Origin: Laguncularia racemosa
Taxonomy: Eukaryota > Streptophyta > Magnoliopsida > Myrtales > Combretaceae
DNA length: 64,000 bases
NCBI GenBank assembly: GCA_037954665.1
Contig: JBBMOL010000381.1
Coordinates: 124,001 to 188,000, forward strand
Direction: 5' to 3'
In this document: positions 46,791 through 57,994 of the stretch, one piece after another
How the letters are laid out: every line of letters starts with the position of its first letter
Position numbering within the stretch: position 1 is the stretch's first letter
Position numbers and translations under genes: made by a program
Notes under the pieces: generated by a model
What the model was told of the DNA's origin: nothing
Databases searched by the model: none
The model's input: only the letters and a program-made list of their open reading frames with translations

Positions 46791-48029
46791 TTCCTTCACC
46801 TGCACATTAAAAGCTCGCTTCACTACTGCCACTAACTTTCCTACTGCAGGCTCCTCATCATCACTAGCGTCCTCTAATGGGGGCATATCATCCTCTTCAC
46901 TATCCCCCTCAGTCTCATACTCCCCATCATCACGCAGGATCATAACACGCCTATTCGGACAATGACTAGCAATATGGCCTCTACCTTGGCATTTAAAACA
47001 TCTAATGTCACGATTTCTAGGAGTAGAAGAGTCAGGTTTACCTTAGTTACCAAGAGTAGAACTCACTTGCCTCTGCTCTCCTTTTGGTTTGCTGGGTAAA
47101 AGCTTTTCTTCCTTCTTCCATTGGTTAGTCTTCCAGGCGAATGAACCGACACCCTGTTGAAATCGTGCAGTACTACTACCTTTCCTCTTGTGTTGGTTCT
47201 CAACCTTTATAGCCATATGAACCATATCTTCCAATTCTACATAATGCTGCAATTCCACGACATTTTGAATTTCTCTATTCAATCCAGCAAGAAACCTAGC
47301 CATGGTAGCCTCTCTATCCTCCTCTACATTCGCCCTAATCATAGTAACTTCCATCTCCTTGAAATACTCATCCACACTTCGGCTTCCCTGCTTAAGAGTT
47401 TGCAATTTGTTGTGTAATTCATGATAGTAATATGCAGGCACAAACCGCTTCTTCATCACCCTCTTCATCTCTTCCCACGACTCAATAGGTGGTTTGCCAT
47501 TCCTTCTTCGATTTAACATTAGTTGATCCCACCACACTATGGCATAATCCGAAAATTCAATGGCAGCAAGTTTGACTTTCTTTCTCCCACTATAGTTGTG
47601 ACAATCAAACACCATCTCTACCTTCTTCTCCCACTCTAAGTACGCCTCAATTGCATTCTTCCCTTGGAAAGGAGGAATCTTCATCATTATACTACTCAGT
47701 TGATTATCCTCTCTATTCGTATCTCTTCTGTCTTCCCAATCCCTGGTTCCTCTATTCCTACCACTATAACCTCTATAACTCCCGACAGAAGGTTCATCAA
47801 ATTCATCATCAGACATTCCATCTCCACCCCTTTGTACTCTCCTAGAACAACTCTCCCTCTTACGCCCTTGGAAGATGTTTTTAGATTGCTCTAGTCTTTG
47901 TTCTACCGTCTCATGAATTTGTTCCATGCCCTCCTGAAACATCCTCTTCATCTCACCCCTCAACGCCTCAATCACTAACCTAGCATCAGACCTTCCCCTC
48001 TCACTTTCAGGAGAATGTTGCCTCAACAT
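46791..48029 (-). pseudogene. CRM2 gag
   Basis: Start at 48029 (MLRQHSPESERGRSDARLVI; the second residue is Leu where CRM1 and CRM3 have Ser). Open to a stop at 47043, covering the gag domain (WWDQLMLN, MEVTMIRANVEEDREATMAR). After the stop come the CCHC knuckle (CFKCQGRGHIASHC, about 46960-47000) and the acidic stretch before the protease. One Gln-to-stop change is the main visible damage. Confidence 0.8.
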
Positions 48030-48386
48030 AGTTCCTGCAGAAAAAAGGTTAGCACGAACACAAATATATATATGATTAAGCCTCACGATACACTCCCTTA
48101 CGTGTTTCGCTCCAAGGATGATATCGCACAGTCACTTGTGTATTCTCACAAGCAATAATGATATCAATTCACCAATTCCTCTTCTCAATTCCCTCGGAAC
48201 TAACCCAAACTACACCAATTCCCTTCCGTAGAATTCAAAACAACTCTAGGGCTCGAAATTTTCCTCTTTTTCTTTCCGATTTTTTTTTTTGTTTCCTTTA
48301 TTTGTTGCTCTTGATCACGTTCCCTTTTTTTTTTTTTTTGGTAACAAACATAAATAGTAGGTACTACACTTTCAATAGACAATTAA
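48030..48386 (-). other. CRM2 partial leader
   Basis: Acceptor-like TTTTTTCTGCAG|GA before the ATG, as in CRM1. Long A-runs on the minus strand. Cut at 48387 by the Athila LTR; 48382-48386 (ATTAA) is one copy of its target site. Confidence 0.6.
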
Positions 48387-49553
48387 TGATCCACGCAAAA
48401 AGAGATACAAAATGAGCGTGAATAAATACTGGCAAGTGTACCGGATCGGATCAAGTAATATAGTGAGAGAAAAGTGTCGAACCACGAAGATTAATTAAGT
48501 AATAGACCTATATCAATTTCTACTATTATTTAGGCAATGATATTTGATGAGATCAAATGTGAATGAATTATACTAAATGCACAAAAAAAAAGAATTGTGT
48601 TGAAAAATGATGAATTGATGGTGGGAAATAGAATCCACCCTAATTCTACTAATCATATTGCCTTCATGTTATAATAACTCATAGTTGTATGGGTTTTCAC
48701 AAGAAATTGACAAAACCTTAATCCTTTTTCAAGTTTTAAAGTATCATAACCCCAATTTGATTTAATAGCTCCCACTAATTTAAATCAATTGAGGATTCTA
48801 ATAAACAATCATAAATTTCCCAATTATATGATTGCCTAATATCTTTAAAATAATTTCTCCTAATCCCTTAGTGAAAAATTTAATAAAAATATTGCATGAA
48901 ACACTTAGGTCAATTTCTAATAAAATTCAATAACGCTGCTTCCGCATAAATTATTAAATCTTAATTAGGAATTCCTGATAAAACCTAAATTTCTCTTTCG
49001 AGTCATTTACATTCCTATGCATTGATTTCAATTACAAAATACAATTCATAGCAAGACTTCTTATATGAAAATTCCGTATATCTATATGTTCTATAACATG
49101 AATACAATGATCATTTTAGTTTGAATTATGGCTTCATCATGTTTCCCACAAGGATGATTTAGAACATTATGGTATGAATTGCATAAAAACAATTGAAATA
49201 AATAGGTGCAATGGAATTCATATTGAATAACAAGAATAAACTAATAAATGGCATAAAAGAAAATAAAGTAAATGAAACAAGTGCTATAATCTTCAAGAGT
49301 TGTAGAACTTCAATCTTCCGAAATGATTCCTAAAATTCTTCAATTGAGAGCAAACTTCAGCAAAATAACATTCCTTCTTCAAACTAAAATTTGGAATAAC
49401 TTGAAATGTAAAAGAATTAAAGAGAATATAAAATCCTAAAGTTCCTAAGGGAATTTTAATGATTCAAAAGAGAAAACAAAGGATGATAACAAGGATGCTA
49501 AAACAAAGGATTATAAAACAAAGGATGATGCTTTCAAGGTTCACACAAGGGGT

Positions 49554-49563
49554 CTATTTATAG
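49554..49563 (-). promoter_or_regulatory. TATA box, Athila LTR
   Basis: CTATAAATAG on the minus strand, identical to the solo LTR at 11094-11103. Confidence 0.55.
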
Positions 49564-49670
49564 ATCCAAAGAGGAGGAGGATAAGGTTGATCTGATGAGG
49601 AATTGAGTCAGCAAATTAATTAAGATACGATTTTGGAGAGATTTTCGCAATGGATATCCGAGGAGCAATG

Positions 49671-49783
49671 TAGGCCGGCTCAAGGCCGGCGGCTTTGATG
49701 CCTTATGAGGCTGGTTTAATGTAGGCCGGCTCAAGGCCAGCGGCCTTTGATAGTAGGCCGGCCTAAGGATGGTGGCCTTCAAT
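49671..49783 (-). promoter_or_regulatory. GC box cluster, Athila LTR
   Basis: GTAGGCCGGCTCAAGGCCGG and CGGCTTTGATG, then two more GTAGGCCGGC blocks with GGCCAGCGGCCTTTG and GGCCTAAGGATGGTGGCCTT. GGCGGC is at 49688-49693, 125 bp upstream of the TATA box. The AAGGCCGGCGGC run is the same as in CRM1. Confidence 0.45.
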
Positions 49784-49974
49784 GCAATCCTCCGCTCGCT
49801 TCTTCAATTTTGTGAAAAACTCCTCCAATTAACTTGTAATTTACTTTTGGGTCCTCAAAACCTGAATTTTCACAATAAACACCATTAAATATCATTTCTT
49901 TATATTTTCTTATAATATTGAAATAAATTTAATATAAATCCAAAAGAAAATATAAGTATAATGTGATCTTATCA

Positions 49975-49990
49975 ACATCCCCACACTTGA
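49975..49990 (-). other. Athila polypurine tract
   Basis: TCAAGTGTGGGGATGT on the minus strand next to the 3' LTR, the usual Athila/Tat form. Confidence 0.7.
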
Positions 49991-51350
49991 ACTTTTGCTT
50001 GTCCTCAAGCAAAATAATTGAATTAAACAAGAGAAATCCGTCATTGAACTTCTGGTGCCCATTGTTCTGACCATACTGAAACTTGTAACTAGTATATCTA
50101 GTTGAAATTTAGTAGTTAATCTAAATACAACAGATTTTTAATCCCAGTGTTTAACAATCAAAGGAAAAATACTTAGTCCATAAGGAAAAAACATTCATTT
50201 AAGCTTCATTGGTTATTAGCAAGTATAATCTCCCTCAATTTTACTTTTCTAAACAAGATAACAAAAAGTGAAAGCATATGGTATCCATTTTCTTCCTAGA
50301 ATTTCTCCCTTTTTAAATTAGTCTTTATTTCACTTATTGTCCTATATTCACATTTTTTTTTATTTGCCTTAATTGAAAGCGGAGTGAGACTTCACTCTTC
50401 TGAGGGACTAAAGCTTGCTCATGTCAACCTGGCTTTCATTAAGGTACTAAATTTTTGCCTTTCCGCCCTTCTCGTTATTGTGAGTTCATTGAGTCGGCAC
50501 ATCCTAGGCTCATCGCCTAAGTGATCAGGTTTTAAAGGGACCCCTACGAACTCTTCCTCACACTAACATTTAAGATTAGATACTCTTAACTCACTTTCCC
50601 GAGTCATTGGAGTAGAGGCTCTTTTTATTTTTTTTGCATAAATGAATATTAGTTAAGACTTTTTTTGTAAGGGATCACTAAGTAAAATATTTCCTTTACC
50701 TCTTTCACTAGGTGTTAAGGTATTCTCAAAGAAATTTCAAGAGAAATTTATCCCAACTAATTTTTCCTTGAAGTAAACTTGCTTGTTTTTTTCAACTTAA
50801 GGACTCAATCTCAAGTTCAAAGGCTAAACATAGGGTAAACCCCATTCTCTAGAGATTTTACTACTAAATTTTAACTATGTAAACTAGTCACAACAGTTGG
50901 CGAGTAGGGCACCAATCTAAGTCAATTTCAAGATTTCATTGATGATAAACACTTAAGGACATAAATAAAGCATGGGAATTGTAAGCTCATGATGTGTGCA
51001 ATCAATCATTATACTTTTACATTTATAATCCCTTCCCCACACTTAAATTGGACAATGTCCTCATTGTTTCTATAATAGCACAAAATTAAGGAAAATAATT
51101 TCAATGCAAAAATTGAAACACTGGTACTTCCCTGGTGTAAAATTGTTCATCAGCAAGAAAATTCCTCCCAAAATGTTTGTCATCCTTGGAGTGCCTTGAA
51201 TGCACCGGCGACTCTTATTCAGCCTTGAATTAGATTTTATATATATATATATATATCAACGAAACAAAAACACTAGTGTATATACTTATTGAGCATGGGT
51301 TGCCTCCCATGAAGCGCTTAATTTATAGTCGCTAGCCCAACTTTGCCAGT
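49991..51350 (-). other. Athila non-coding region before 3' LTR
   Basis: No open frame or envelope-like sequence seen on either strand. Athila elements often carry a long, sometimes envelope-bearing, segment here; in this copy it is empty. A TATATATA run lies at 51239-51254. Confidence 0.5.
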
Positions 51351-52500
51351 TCAAGTTCTCGAATCTCCTAAATCCACAGTTGTGGCATTTCTATCAACAT
51401 GTTCCCCTTCATAGTAATGTTTGAGAAGATAACCGTTTACCTTGAAAGTACGGTTGTCTTCTGCCTTCAACTCAACTGCACCATAAGGAAACACATTAAC
51501 AATTTCAAATGGTCTAGACCATCGTGATTTCAACTTACCTGGGAACAGCTTCAAGCGGGAGTTGTATAGTAAGACCTTCTGACCAGGGAAAAATTCTCGC
51601 CTCACGATGTTCTTATCATGCCATCACTTTGTTCGTTCTTTGTAAATTTTGGCATTTTCATATGCTTCTTCTCTCAATTCAGCCATTTGATTTAATTGAA
51701 GCAATCTTTCTTCACCTGCAGCTTTCTCATCAAAGTTAAGGTATTTAATAGCCCAGTATGCCTTGTGCTCGAGCTCTACTGGTAAGTGACATGATTTACC
51801 AAAAACAATCTTGTATGGGGACATTCCTACAAGGGTTTTAAACGCTGTTCTATAAGCCCATAATGCATCGTCGATTTTTAAAGACCAATCTTTCCTGGAT
51901 GCATTGACAGTCTTTTCTAGAATTCGCTTAATTTCCCTATTGGATACCTCAACCTGTCCACACGTTTGTGGATGATAAGGGGTGGCAATTTTGTGAGTAA
52001 CTCCATATTTTAATAATAATTTCTCAAATTGCCTATTACAAAAATGTTTTCCCCCATCACTTATTATAGCTCTAGGTACCCCAAATCTTGAAAATATATT
52101 CTTTTTCAAAAATTTAATGACAACCCTGCTGTCATTAGTTTGTAGAGCAACTGCCTCTACCCATTTCGAAACATAATCAACAGCTAAAAGAATATATTTT
52201 TTTTGAAAAAGATGAGGGAAAAGGACCCATAAAGTCGATTCCCCAAACGTCAAAAAGTTCAATTACAAGTATATTATTTTGTGGTAATTCATGTCTTCTT
52301 GAAATATTGCCAGTCCTTTGGCATTTAGCACAAGTCATAATGAAGTTCTTGCAATCATGAAACAAACTGGGCCAATAAAATCCGCAAGATAAAATTTTTG
52401 CTGCTGTTCTTTCTACCCCAAAGTGACCTCCTATTTCTTTGGAGTGACAGTGTTGTATTATGTTAAGCTGTTCAATTTTAGGCACACATCGTCTAATTAC
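51351..52500 (-). pseudogene. Athila integrase, frameshifted
   Basis: HHCC region (HCHSKEIGGHFGVERT ... CAKCQRTG) in the frame that comes from RNase H. Then, after a shift in a T-run at 52195-52205, the core: DYVSKWVEAVALQTNDSR, AIISDGGKHFCNRQFEKLL and HPQTCGQVEVSNREIKRIL (D, D, E present). The last part, FFPGQKVLLYNSRLKLFPGK and FPYGAVELKAED, is the C-terminal domain, after a stop near 51620. Otherwise well preserved. Confidence 0.85.
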
Positions 52501-52983
52501 CTGGTTAGCACAAGATTTAAACAAATACGGCTCATCCCAAAAATAATACTTCACATCATGTAAAAATTTCTTTTTCTGTTGGAATGACAAACCATATGGT
52601 ATGATTTTGCTAACCATGTAATTAACTATGTCAGCATACCAAGGTAATTCATGGATGTCTATTGCATGCAAATGCTCATCAGGGAATTTTTCATTGATGG
52701 GTGGTTTTAAACAATCATATTCCAAACGTGATAAATGATCAGCAACCACATTTTCACTTCCCTTTTTATCCTTAATTTCTAAGTCAAATTCTTGCAGCAA
52801 TAGAATCCAACGAATTAACTTGGGTTTAACATCAGCTTTAGCAAATAAATACTTAAGAGCAGCATGATCTGTGTATACTATTACTTTAGAACCTATCAAG
52901 TAAGACTTAAACTTGTCACAAGCAAATATCACTACTAATAGCTCTTTTTCTGTTGTGGCATAGTTTTTCTGGGCCTCGTTCAA
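52501..52983 (-). pseudogene. Athila RNase H
   Basis: NYATTEKELLVVIFACDKFK, VIVYTDHAALKYLFAKAD, RWILLLQEFDLEIKDKKGSE and NVVADHLSRL, the full C-terminal half of a Ty3/gypsy RNase H, running on without a stop into the integrase zinc domain. Separated from the RT frame by a stop and shift at 52984-53028. Confidence 0.85.
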
Positions 52984-53028
52984 GGTTCTACTTGCATAGT
53001 ATATAGCATGAAAGATCTTACCTCTTCT

Positions 53029-53967
53029 TTACCCTAGCATTACCCCCACAGCATAGTCGCTAGCATCACACATAAGCTCAAATGGAAGCTCCCAATTTGG
53101 TGCAACAATCACTAGTGCAGAGCTGAGCTTCTCCTTCAATATATTGAATGCCTGCAAACAATTTTCATCAAACACAAAAGCAGAATCTTTTTCAAGTAAA
53201 TTAAATAGAGGTTTAGAGATTTTAGAGAAGTCCCTGATAAATCTCCTGTAGAAGCCAGCATGTCCTAAGAAGCTCTCGACTCCTTTTACTGAAGTGGGTG
53301 GTGGCAACTTCTCTATTGCTTCCACTTTTGCCTTGTCAACTTCAATCCCTTTTTCTGACACCTTGTGACCTAACACTATTCCCTCTCTTACCATAAAATG
53401 GCATTTCTCCCAATTCAGAAGTAGGTCAGTTTCCTTACATCTTTTGAGCACACAACCTAAATTTGTCAAACATGATTCAAATGACTTCCCAAAAGCAAAG
53501 AAGTCATCCATAAATATTTCAATAAAATTCTCTAACATGTCAGAAAATATAGACATCATACACCTCTGAAATGTAGCAGGTGCATTACAGAGACCAAAGG
53601 GCATTCTCCTAAATGCAAAAGTGCCATAGGGACAAGTAAATGTGGTTTTCTCCTGATCCTCAAACGCTATATGAATTTGATTATACCCAGAATAACCATC
53701 AAGGAAACAGTAATAATCATGCCCTGCGAGTGTTTCTAACATCTGATCAATGAAAGGTAAGGGAAAGTGGTCTTTACGGGTGGCATCATTCAATTTTCTA
53801 TAATCTATGCAAACTCGCCACCCTGTCACAGTACGGGCTGGGATCAATTCGTTTGCATTATTCTTTACCACAGTCATGCCACCTTTCTTTGGCACTACTT
53901 GAACTGGACTAACCCATTTACTATCAGAGATAGGATAAATAATACCTGCATCTAGCAGCTTATGCAC
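53029..53967 (-). pseudogene. Athila reverse transcriptase
   Basis: 312 open residues: LLDAGIIYPISDSKWVSPVQ, VPKKGG, GWRVCIDYRKLNDATRKDHF, FIDQMLETLAGHDYYCFLDG, GYNQIHIA, MPFGLCNAPATFQRCMMSIF and the catalytic FIEIFMDDFFAFGKSF, then VESFLGHAGFYRRFIRDFSK and CDASDYAVG. The FMDD box is intact, so the core may be sound. The connection upstream (53968-54150) has stops. Confidence 0.88.
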
Positions 53968-54150
53968 TTCCTTCTTGACTACCTCCTTGAGAGTAGGGTT
54001 GAGTCGTCTCTGTGGTTGAGCTGTGGGTTTGCACTAGGCCTCCATCAATATTTTGTGAGTGCAAATCAAAGGGCTAATTCGCTTGATGTCCGCAATAGTC
54101 CACTCGATGGCTTCTTTATGTTCTCTCAGAACGCTTAGGAGTTAGTGCTC

Positions 54151-55167
54151 CTAATCATCTGTCAAAGAAGAAGAAACAATTACTGGTAAAGTATCATTTG
54201 TTCCAAGATAAGCATACTTTAAATGACCAGGCAAAGGTTTAAGTTCAAGCACCGGGGGTTGTGTCAATGACGGCATCGGTTTCTTCTCAGTGGTCTCCAG
54301 CTCCTCATAGTGTTGAGTCTTGAATTCATAAACTTGTTCAGCACGTTCTTCTTGGGGTTCATCCTCATCATCACTCCAATCATCTAAATCCCCAAGAATC
54401 GACTCCATCGTGTCCACACCTGTATTCTCTTCCATGAACTCAAAGGAAAGCTCATCAACAATATCAATAGTGTAACAGGATTTACAGTCATCAAATTTCT
54501 TTGTAGCCTCATACACATTAAACGTGACTTGTTCATCCACAACTCTCAAAGTAAGCTTACCTTGTTCCACATCAATTAAAGCTTTACCTGTTGCAAGGAA
54601 CGGTCTGCCAAGGATCATGGGTACCTCTTTATCCTCCTCCATCTCCAAGACTATAAAGTCAACTGGAAAGATGAATTTATCTACTTTCACTAAGACATTT
54701 TCCACAATCCCTCTTGGGTATTTGATGCTCCTATCAGCAAGCTGCAAGGTAACATGAGTTCCCTTGCACTCTCCAAGTCCCAATTTCCTAAAAATAGATA
54801 GAGGCATTAAATTTATACTTGCACCAGAGTCAATAAGAACTTTATCAAAATGAAAACTGCCTATGGTGCAAGGAATAATAAAACTCCACTGATCTCTTTG
54901 TTTTCTTGGCAAATTAGGTACATCATTCTGTAAGATCATTGAACATTCCCCTGTAAGCATCACTGGTTCATTCCATTCAATCTTCCTCTTCTTTGTGAGT
55001 AAATCCTTCATGAACCTAGCATATGATGGCATCTGCTGAAGTGCCTCTGCAAAAGGAATGTTAATTTGCAATTTTTTAAAGACTTCTAAAAATTTAGCAA
55101 ATTGTGAATCTAATTGTTGTTGCTTCAGCCTTCTTGGGAAAGGAATAGGAGGAACATATGCTTTCAC
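54151..55167 (-). pseudogene. Athila protease region
   Basis: 338 open residues. The retropepsin lies at about residues 100-210: FDKVLIDSGASINLMPLSIF, LGLGECKGTHVTLQLADRS, FIVLEMEEDKEVPMILGRPF. It is preceded by the linker from gag (PPIPFPRRLKQQQLDSQFAK) and followed by an acidic stretch. Upstream reading reaches the solo LTR at 55263 with one stop near 55235. The domain itself looks intact. Confidence 0.85.
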
Positions 55168-55263
55168 TTTTGGTGAATTTTGCTTTGGTTCCTCTTCCTT
55201 TTGTTTCCCTTTATCTTTCTCTAGGTTAACCTCCTATTCCTCAAGTTTCTTATCAACTAATTC

Positions 55264-56489
55264 TGATAGGAATAAAAATCCAACAAGACCTATCATTAGG
55301 GCAAAAACTAAGGGAATTCGAATTTTGGCGATGAGGGCCCATTTTGAGCAGATCGACCCCGGAATTATTTATATATTAACCTCTTTTCTATTATTCTTGT
55401 ATTGTGTTTTCCAACAGGCACACTTATCATATTCTATAGGGCAATGGACAAATTCCCTCAGATTCAGCTTATGGGTTATCCATGGACCGACCGAAACCGG
55501 TGATGAGCCGGGCCGATGAATCCTATAGAAGACCGGCATCTTAAAGACCAATTTCTTTTATGTATTTTTCATTTGCATGGACTATTTATGTTGTAATCAT
55601 TTTGGGACACTTTTATTTCCTTGTAACTTTCATTTAGGGTTAGCCACCTTAAAAGTGTCAAACTTTTAATTTTTAGCACTTTTTAACCCTAGGAGTAGCA
55701 AGTATAAATACTTGCTTAAGAGAGGGTTTGAGGAGGCTTATTTTGCAGAACAAACACTTCACATTTCGTGAGAGGGCTTAGGGTTTTCCTAATTCCAAAT
55801 TCTCTTATCAATTTCAATCCCAAGAGTTGAAATTGTGGTGAGTGCAACATCTTGAAATTGTGAGTTATATCAATTTCATTTTGTTGTGGTTTCTTTTCTT
55901 CTCTAGTGTGTCATATCTAGGGTTGAATTGAGACAGTTCTTGGTCAGAAATACATATTTTTATTCATGAATTCTTGTGTTTATTTGAAGTATTTATCAAT
56001 TTGATTTGGATCATCATTGAAGATTACACTTGAAATTGTGTTCTTTTCTATTGGAAAAGGATTCTTATAATTAAGGTTTTCTTTGTCATTTGTGGATTAT
56101 TTGCGTGGATTATATGAGATTAGGGTGTTGTTAGAAGATATTATGATTGTGGTATTCTAATTATATCATTGAATATTTGGATTTCATCATTTCTTCATTA
56201 GAGTTCACGTGAAAAGTGCCCTTTGTGGATCCGATTTTGCTTAGACTTGAGATTGTTTTTCTTAAGTCTTTTGATTGTGCTTCTTAGTGGAATTAGGCAC
56301 ATCATCTTTTTGGTATCAGAGCTATATCATATTTGGATTTAAGATTGAACACATCATTGTTGTCTAATTGGTTCAAAAGCATTGAGATTTGACGCTAATG
56401 TTCATGAGATTGAAGCTAGTTTGAATGACATTGTCTAAGTGTCTTTCAATCTTGGTTTTGTGTGCTTAAACTTGGTTTTAGGCACATCA
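55264..56489 (+). mobile_element. B6: solo family B LTR in Athila, TSD AATTC
   Basis: 1226 bp, TGATAGGAATA...GGCACATCA, flanked by AATTC (55259-55263, 56490-56494). It sits between Athila gag and protease, which line up again once it is left out. The sense strand codes the decayed pol tail PTRPIIRAKTKG, and TATAAATA is at 55703-55710. An old LTR end (56302) and fossil primer site (56309-56320) precede a 187-bp U5 extension, and the target repeat abuts the extended end. Confidence 0.93.
56309..56320 (+). other. Fossil primer binding site inside B6
   Basis: TGGTATCAGAGC, exact, six bases after an old LTR end GGCACATCA, but 169 bp short of the true LTR end. Confidence 0.8.
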
Positions 56490-57748
56490 AATTCCTTACC
56501 ACTTCTTAGCATAATAGCATTTACACCCTTAGGATTCTGCTTAGTATTGCTAGGTAAAGACCCAGATGGTCTATTACTCAACTGTTGAGACATTTGAGTA
56601 AGCTGATTTTCAAGATTCCTAATGGTGGCTTGTTGATTTTGCATATAACTTATCATGAGTTCTTCCATTTTAGACTGACCTTGCAGAGAAGAGGTATTAT
56701 GATTAGGATATTGTTGATGGGGAGTATTATGATTAGGACCTTGCTTTTGAAATCCAGGGGATTTAAGTGCGTTGTTATCATTTCTCCATGAGAAATTTGG
56801 ATGGTTACGCCACCCTGGATTATAGGTGTTTGAATAAGGTCCTTGATTCCCTCTTTGGAAATTGTTGACAAAATTTACTTGCTCTCCATGGGATAGGGAG
56901 GAAAAGTTTCCAGATGGGCACTCAAGAGTTGAGTGTGGTCCTGAGCATAACTCACAACAAGAAATTTGATTAACATTGAAAGAAGGTGCAGAGGTGAGTT
57001 TACTTACCAGGGCGGTAAGAGCAGAAATCTGAGCTGTTAAGGTGTCCATGTCATTGACAGATGCCACTTTAGACTTACCTCTTTCATGTTCCCAATTATG
57101 TGCACTAGAGGCCATTTCATCTATCAAAGGACTAGCCTCATCATACGTCTTACTCATTAGTGCACCACCAGAAGCAGCATCTACTAGAGATCTCAATGTC
57201 TCATCTAAACTGAGATAGAAAATCTCAATAAGGAGATTATCCGGTAGTCCATGATGGGGGCATTTTCTAATTGCCTCCTTGAATCTTTCCCATGCTTCAT
57301 AAAGTGATTCACCACTAAACTTAGTGAAGTTTGTGATGTCATTTCTTAACCTAGCAGTTCTAGCTGGTGGAAAAAATCTCCTTAAAAATTTAGATGAGAG
57401 ATCAACCCAAGTGGTTACAGAGTCTTATGGCAATGAATTGTACCAAGCGCTAGCTTTTTCTCTAAGTGAAAACGGAAAAAGTTGTAGCCTAATTACATCA
57501 TCAGATACATTATTCATTTTCACTGTATTACAATATTAAAGAAATACTGCAATATGCTCATCAGGACTCTCATTTGGATATCCTCCAAATTGATTTGATT
57601 GAACCATTTGAACGAGTGTTGGTTTTAACTCAAAATTGTTAGCCTGAATTGTCGGTCTTCTTATTGCAAGACCTGAAACAACAAGTATCGTGTATTCTCG
57701 AAGTGCTCTACCAACACCCTAAATCCGATTGTTGTTCTCATCTGCCAT
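56490..57748 (-). pseudogene. Athila gag
   Basis: Start at 57748 (MADENNNRI). Blocks: VSDDVIRLQLFPFSLREKAS, AWYNSLP, KFLRRFFPPARTARLRNDIT, GESLYEAWERFKEAIRKCPH, LSLDETLRSLVDAASGGALM. From 57196 it is open to the solo LTR, through a short CxxC...H...C-like piece (CCELCSGPHSTLEC) and VNAIMLRSGKEFD, a hallmark of Athila gag. Stops lie near 57720, 57535 and 57425. The reading frame past 56490 belongs to the LTR, not to gag. Confidence 0.85.
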
Positions 57749-57970
57749 GTTCTCTTCTTCCTTTCTTCTCTACTCTCTTCTAAGTTGTTGCAAGGTGCGT
57801 TCTATCTCAAGATTAATTGGTAGAAGTTCAGCACTTCTACTCTTGCGCATAAAAAGAACCTCAAAGAGAACAGGAAACGATCACACAGTGAAGAGAAAAA
57901 AAAAATTAAATAACAAAATAATTGCGCCTAAATTAACAATAGAATCTGAAGATGGTCTAATATTAATCAA
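57749..57970 (-). other. Athila leader
   Basis: Purine-rich in places (57890-57910), no gene. Lies between primer site and gag. Confidence 0.55.
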
Positions 57971-57988
57971 TCCCCGGCAACGGCGCCA
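57971..57988 (-). other. Athila primer binding site (tRNA-Asp)
   Basis: TGGCGCCGTTGCCGGGGA on the minus strand, the 18-base site typical of Athila/Tat elements, six bases from the 5' LTR. Confidence 0.92.
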
Positions 57989-57994
57989 AAAACG

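Larger units (their letters stand above)
43985..48386 (-). mobile_element. CRM2: CRM-type element, RT core deleted, interrupted
   Basis: 3' LTR, polypurine tract, integrase, RT-integrase fusion, protease, gag and part of the leader. The leader is cut at 48387 by the Athila element, so primer site and 5' LTR must lie beyond the window or be lost. The left flank is ATATG. It lacks about 1.4 kb relative to CRM1, from the RT palm to the integrase core. Confidence 0.88.
48387..49974 (-). repeat. Athila 3' LTR
   Basis: 1588 bp, TGATCCACGC...GATCTTATCA. Its first 864 bp match 57995-58858 base for base in length. Contains the TATA box and GC boxes listed separately. Confidence 0.9.

Noticed and set aside
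51239..51254. TATATATA run as an Athila promoter
   Set aside because: It lies in the non-coding interior, far from the LTR; a simple dinucleotide repeat is the better reading.
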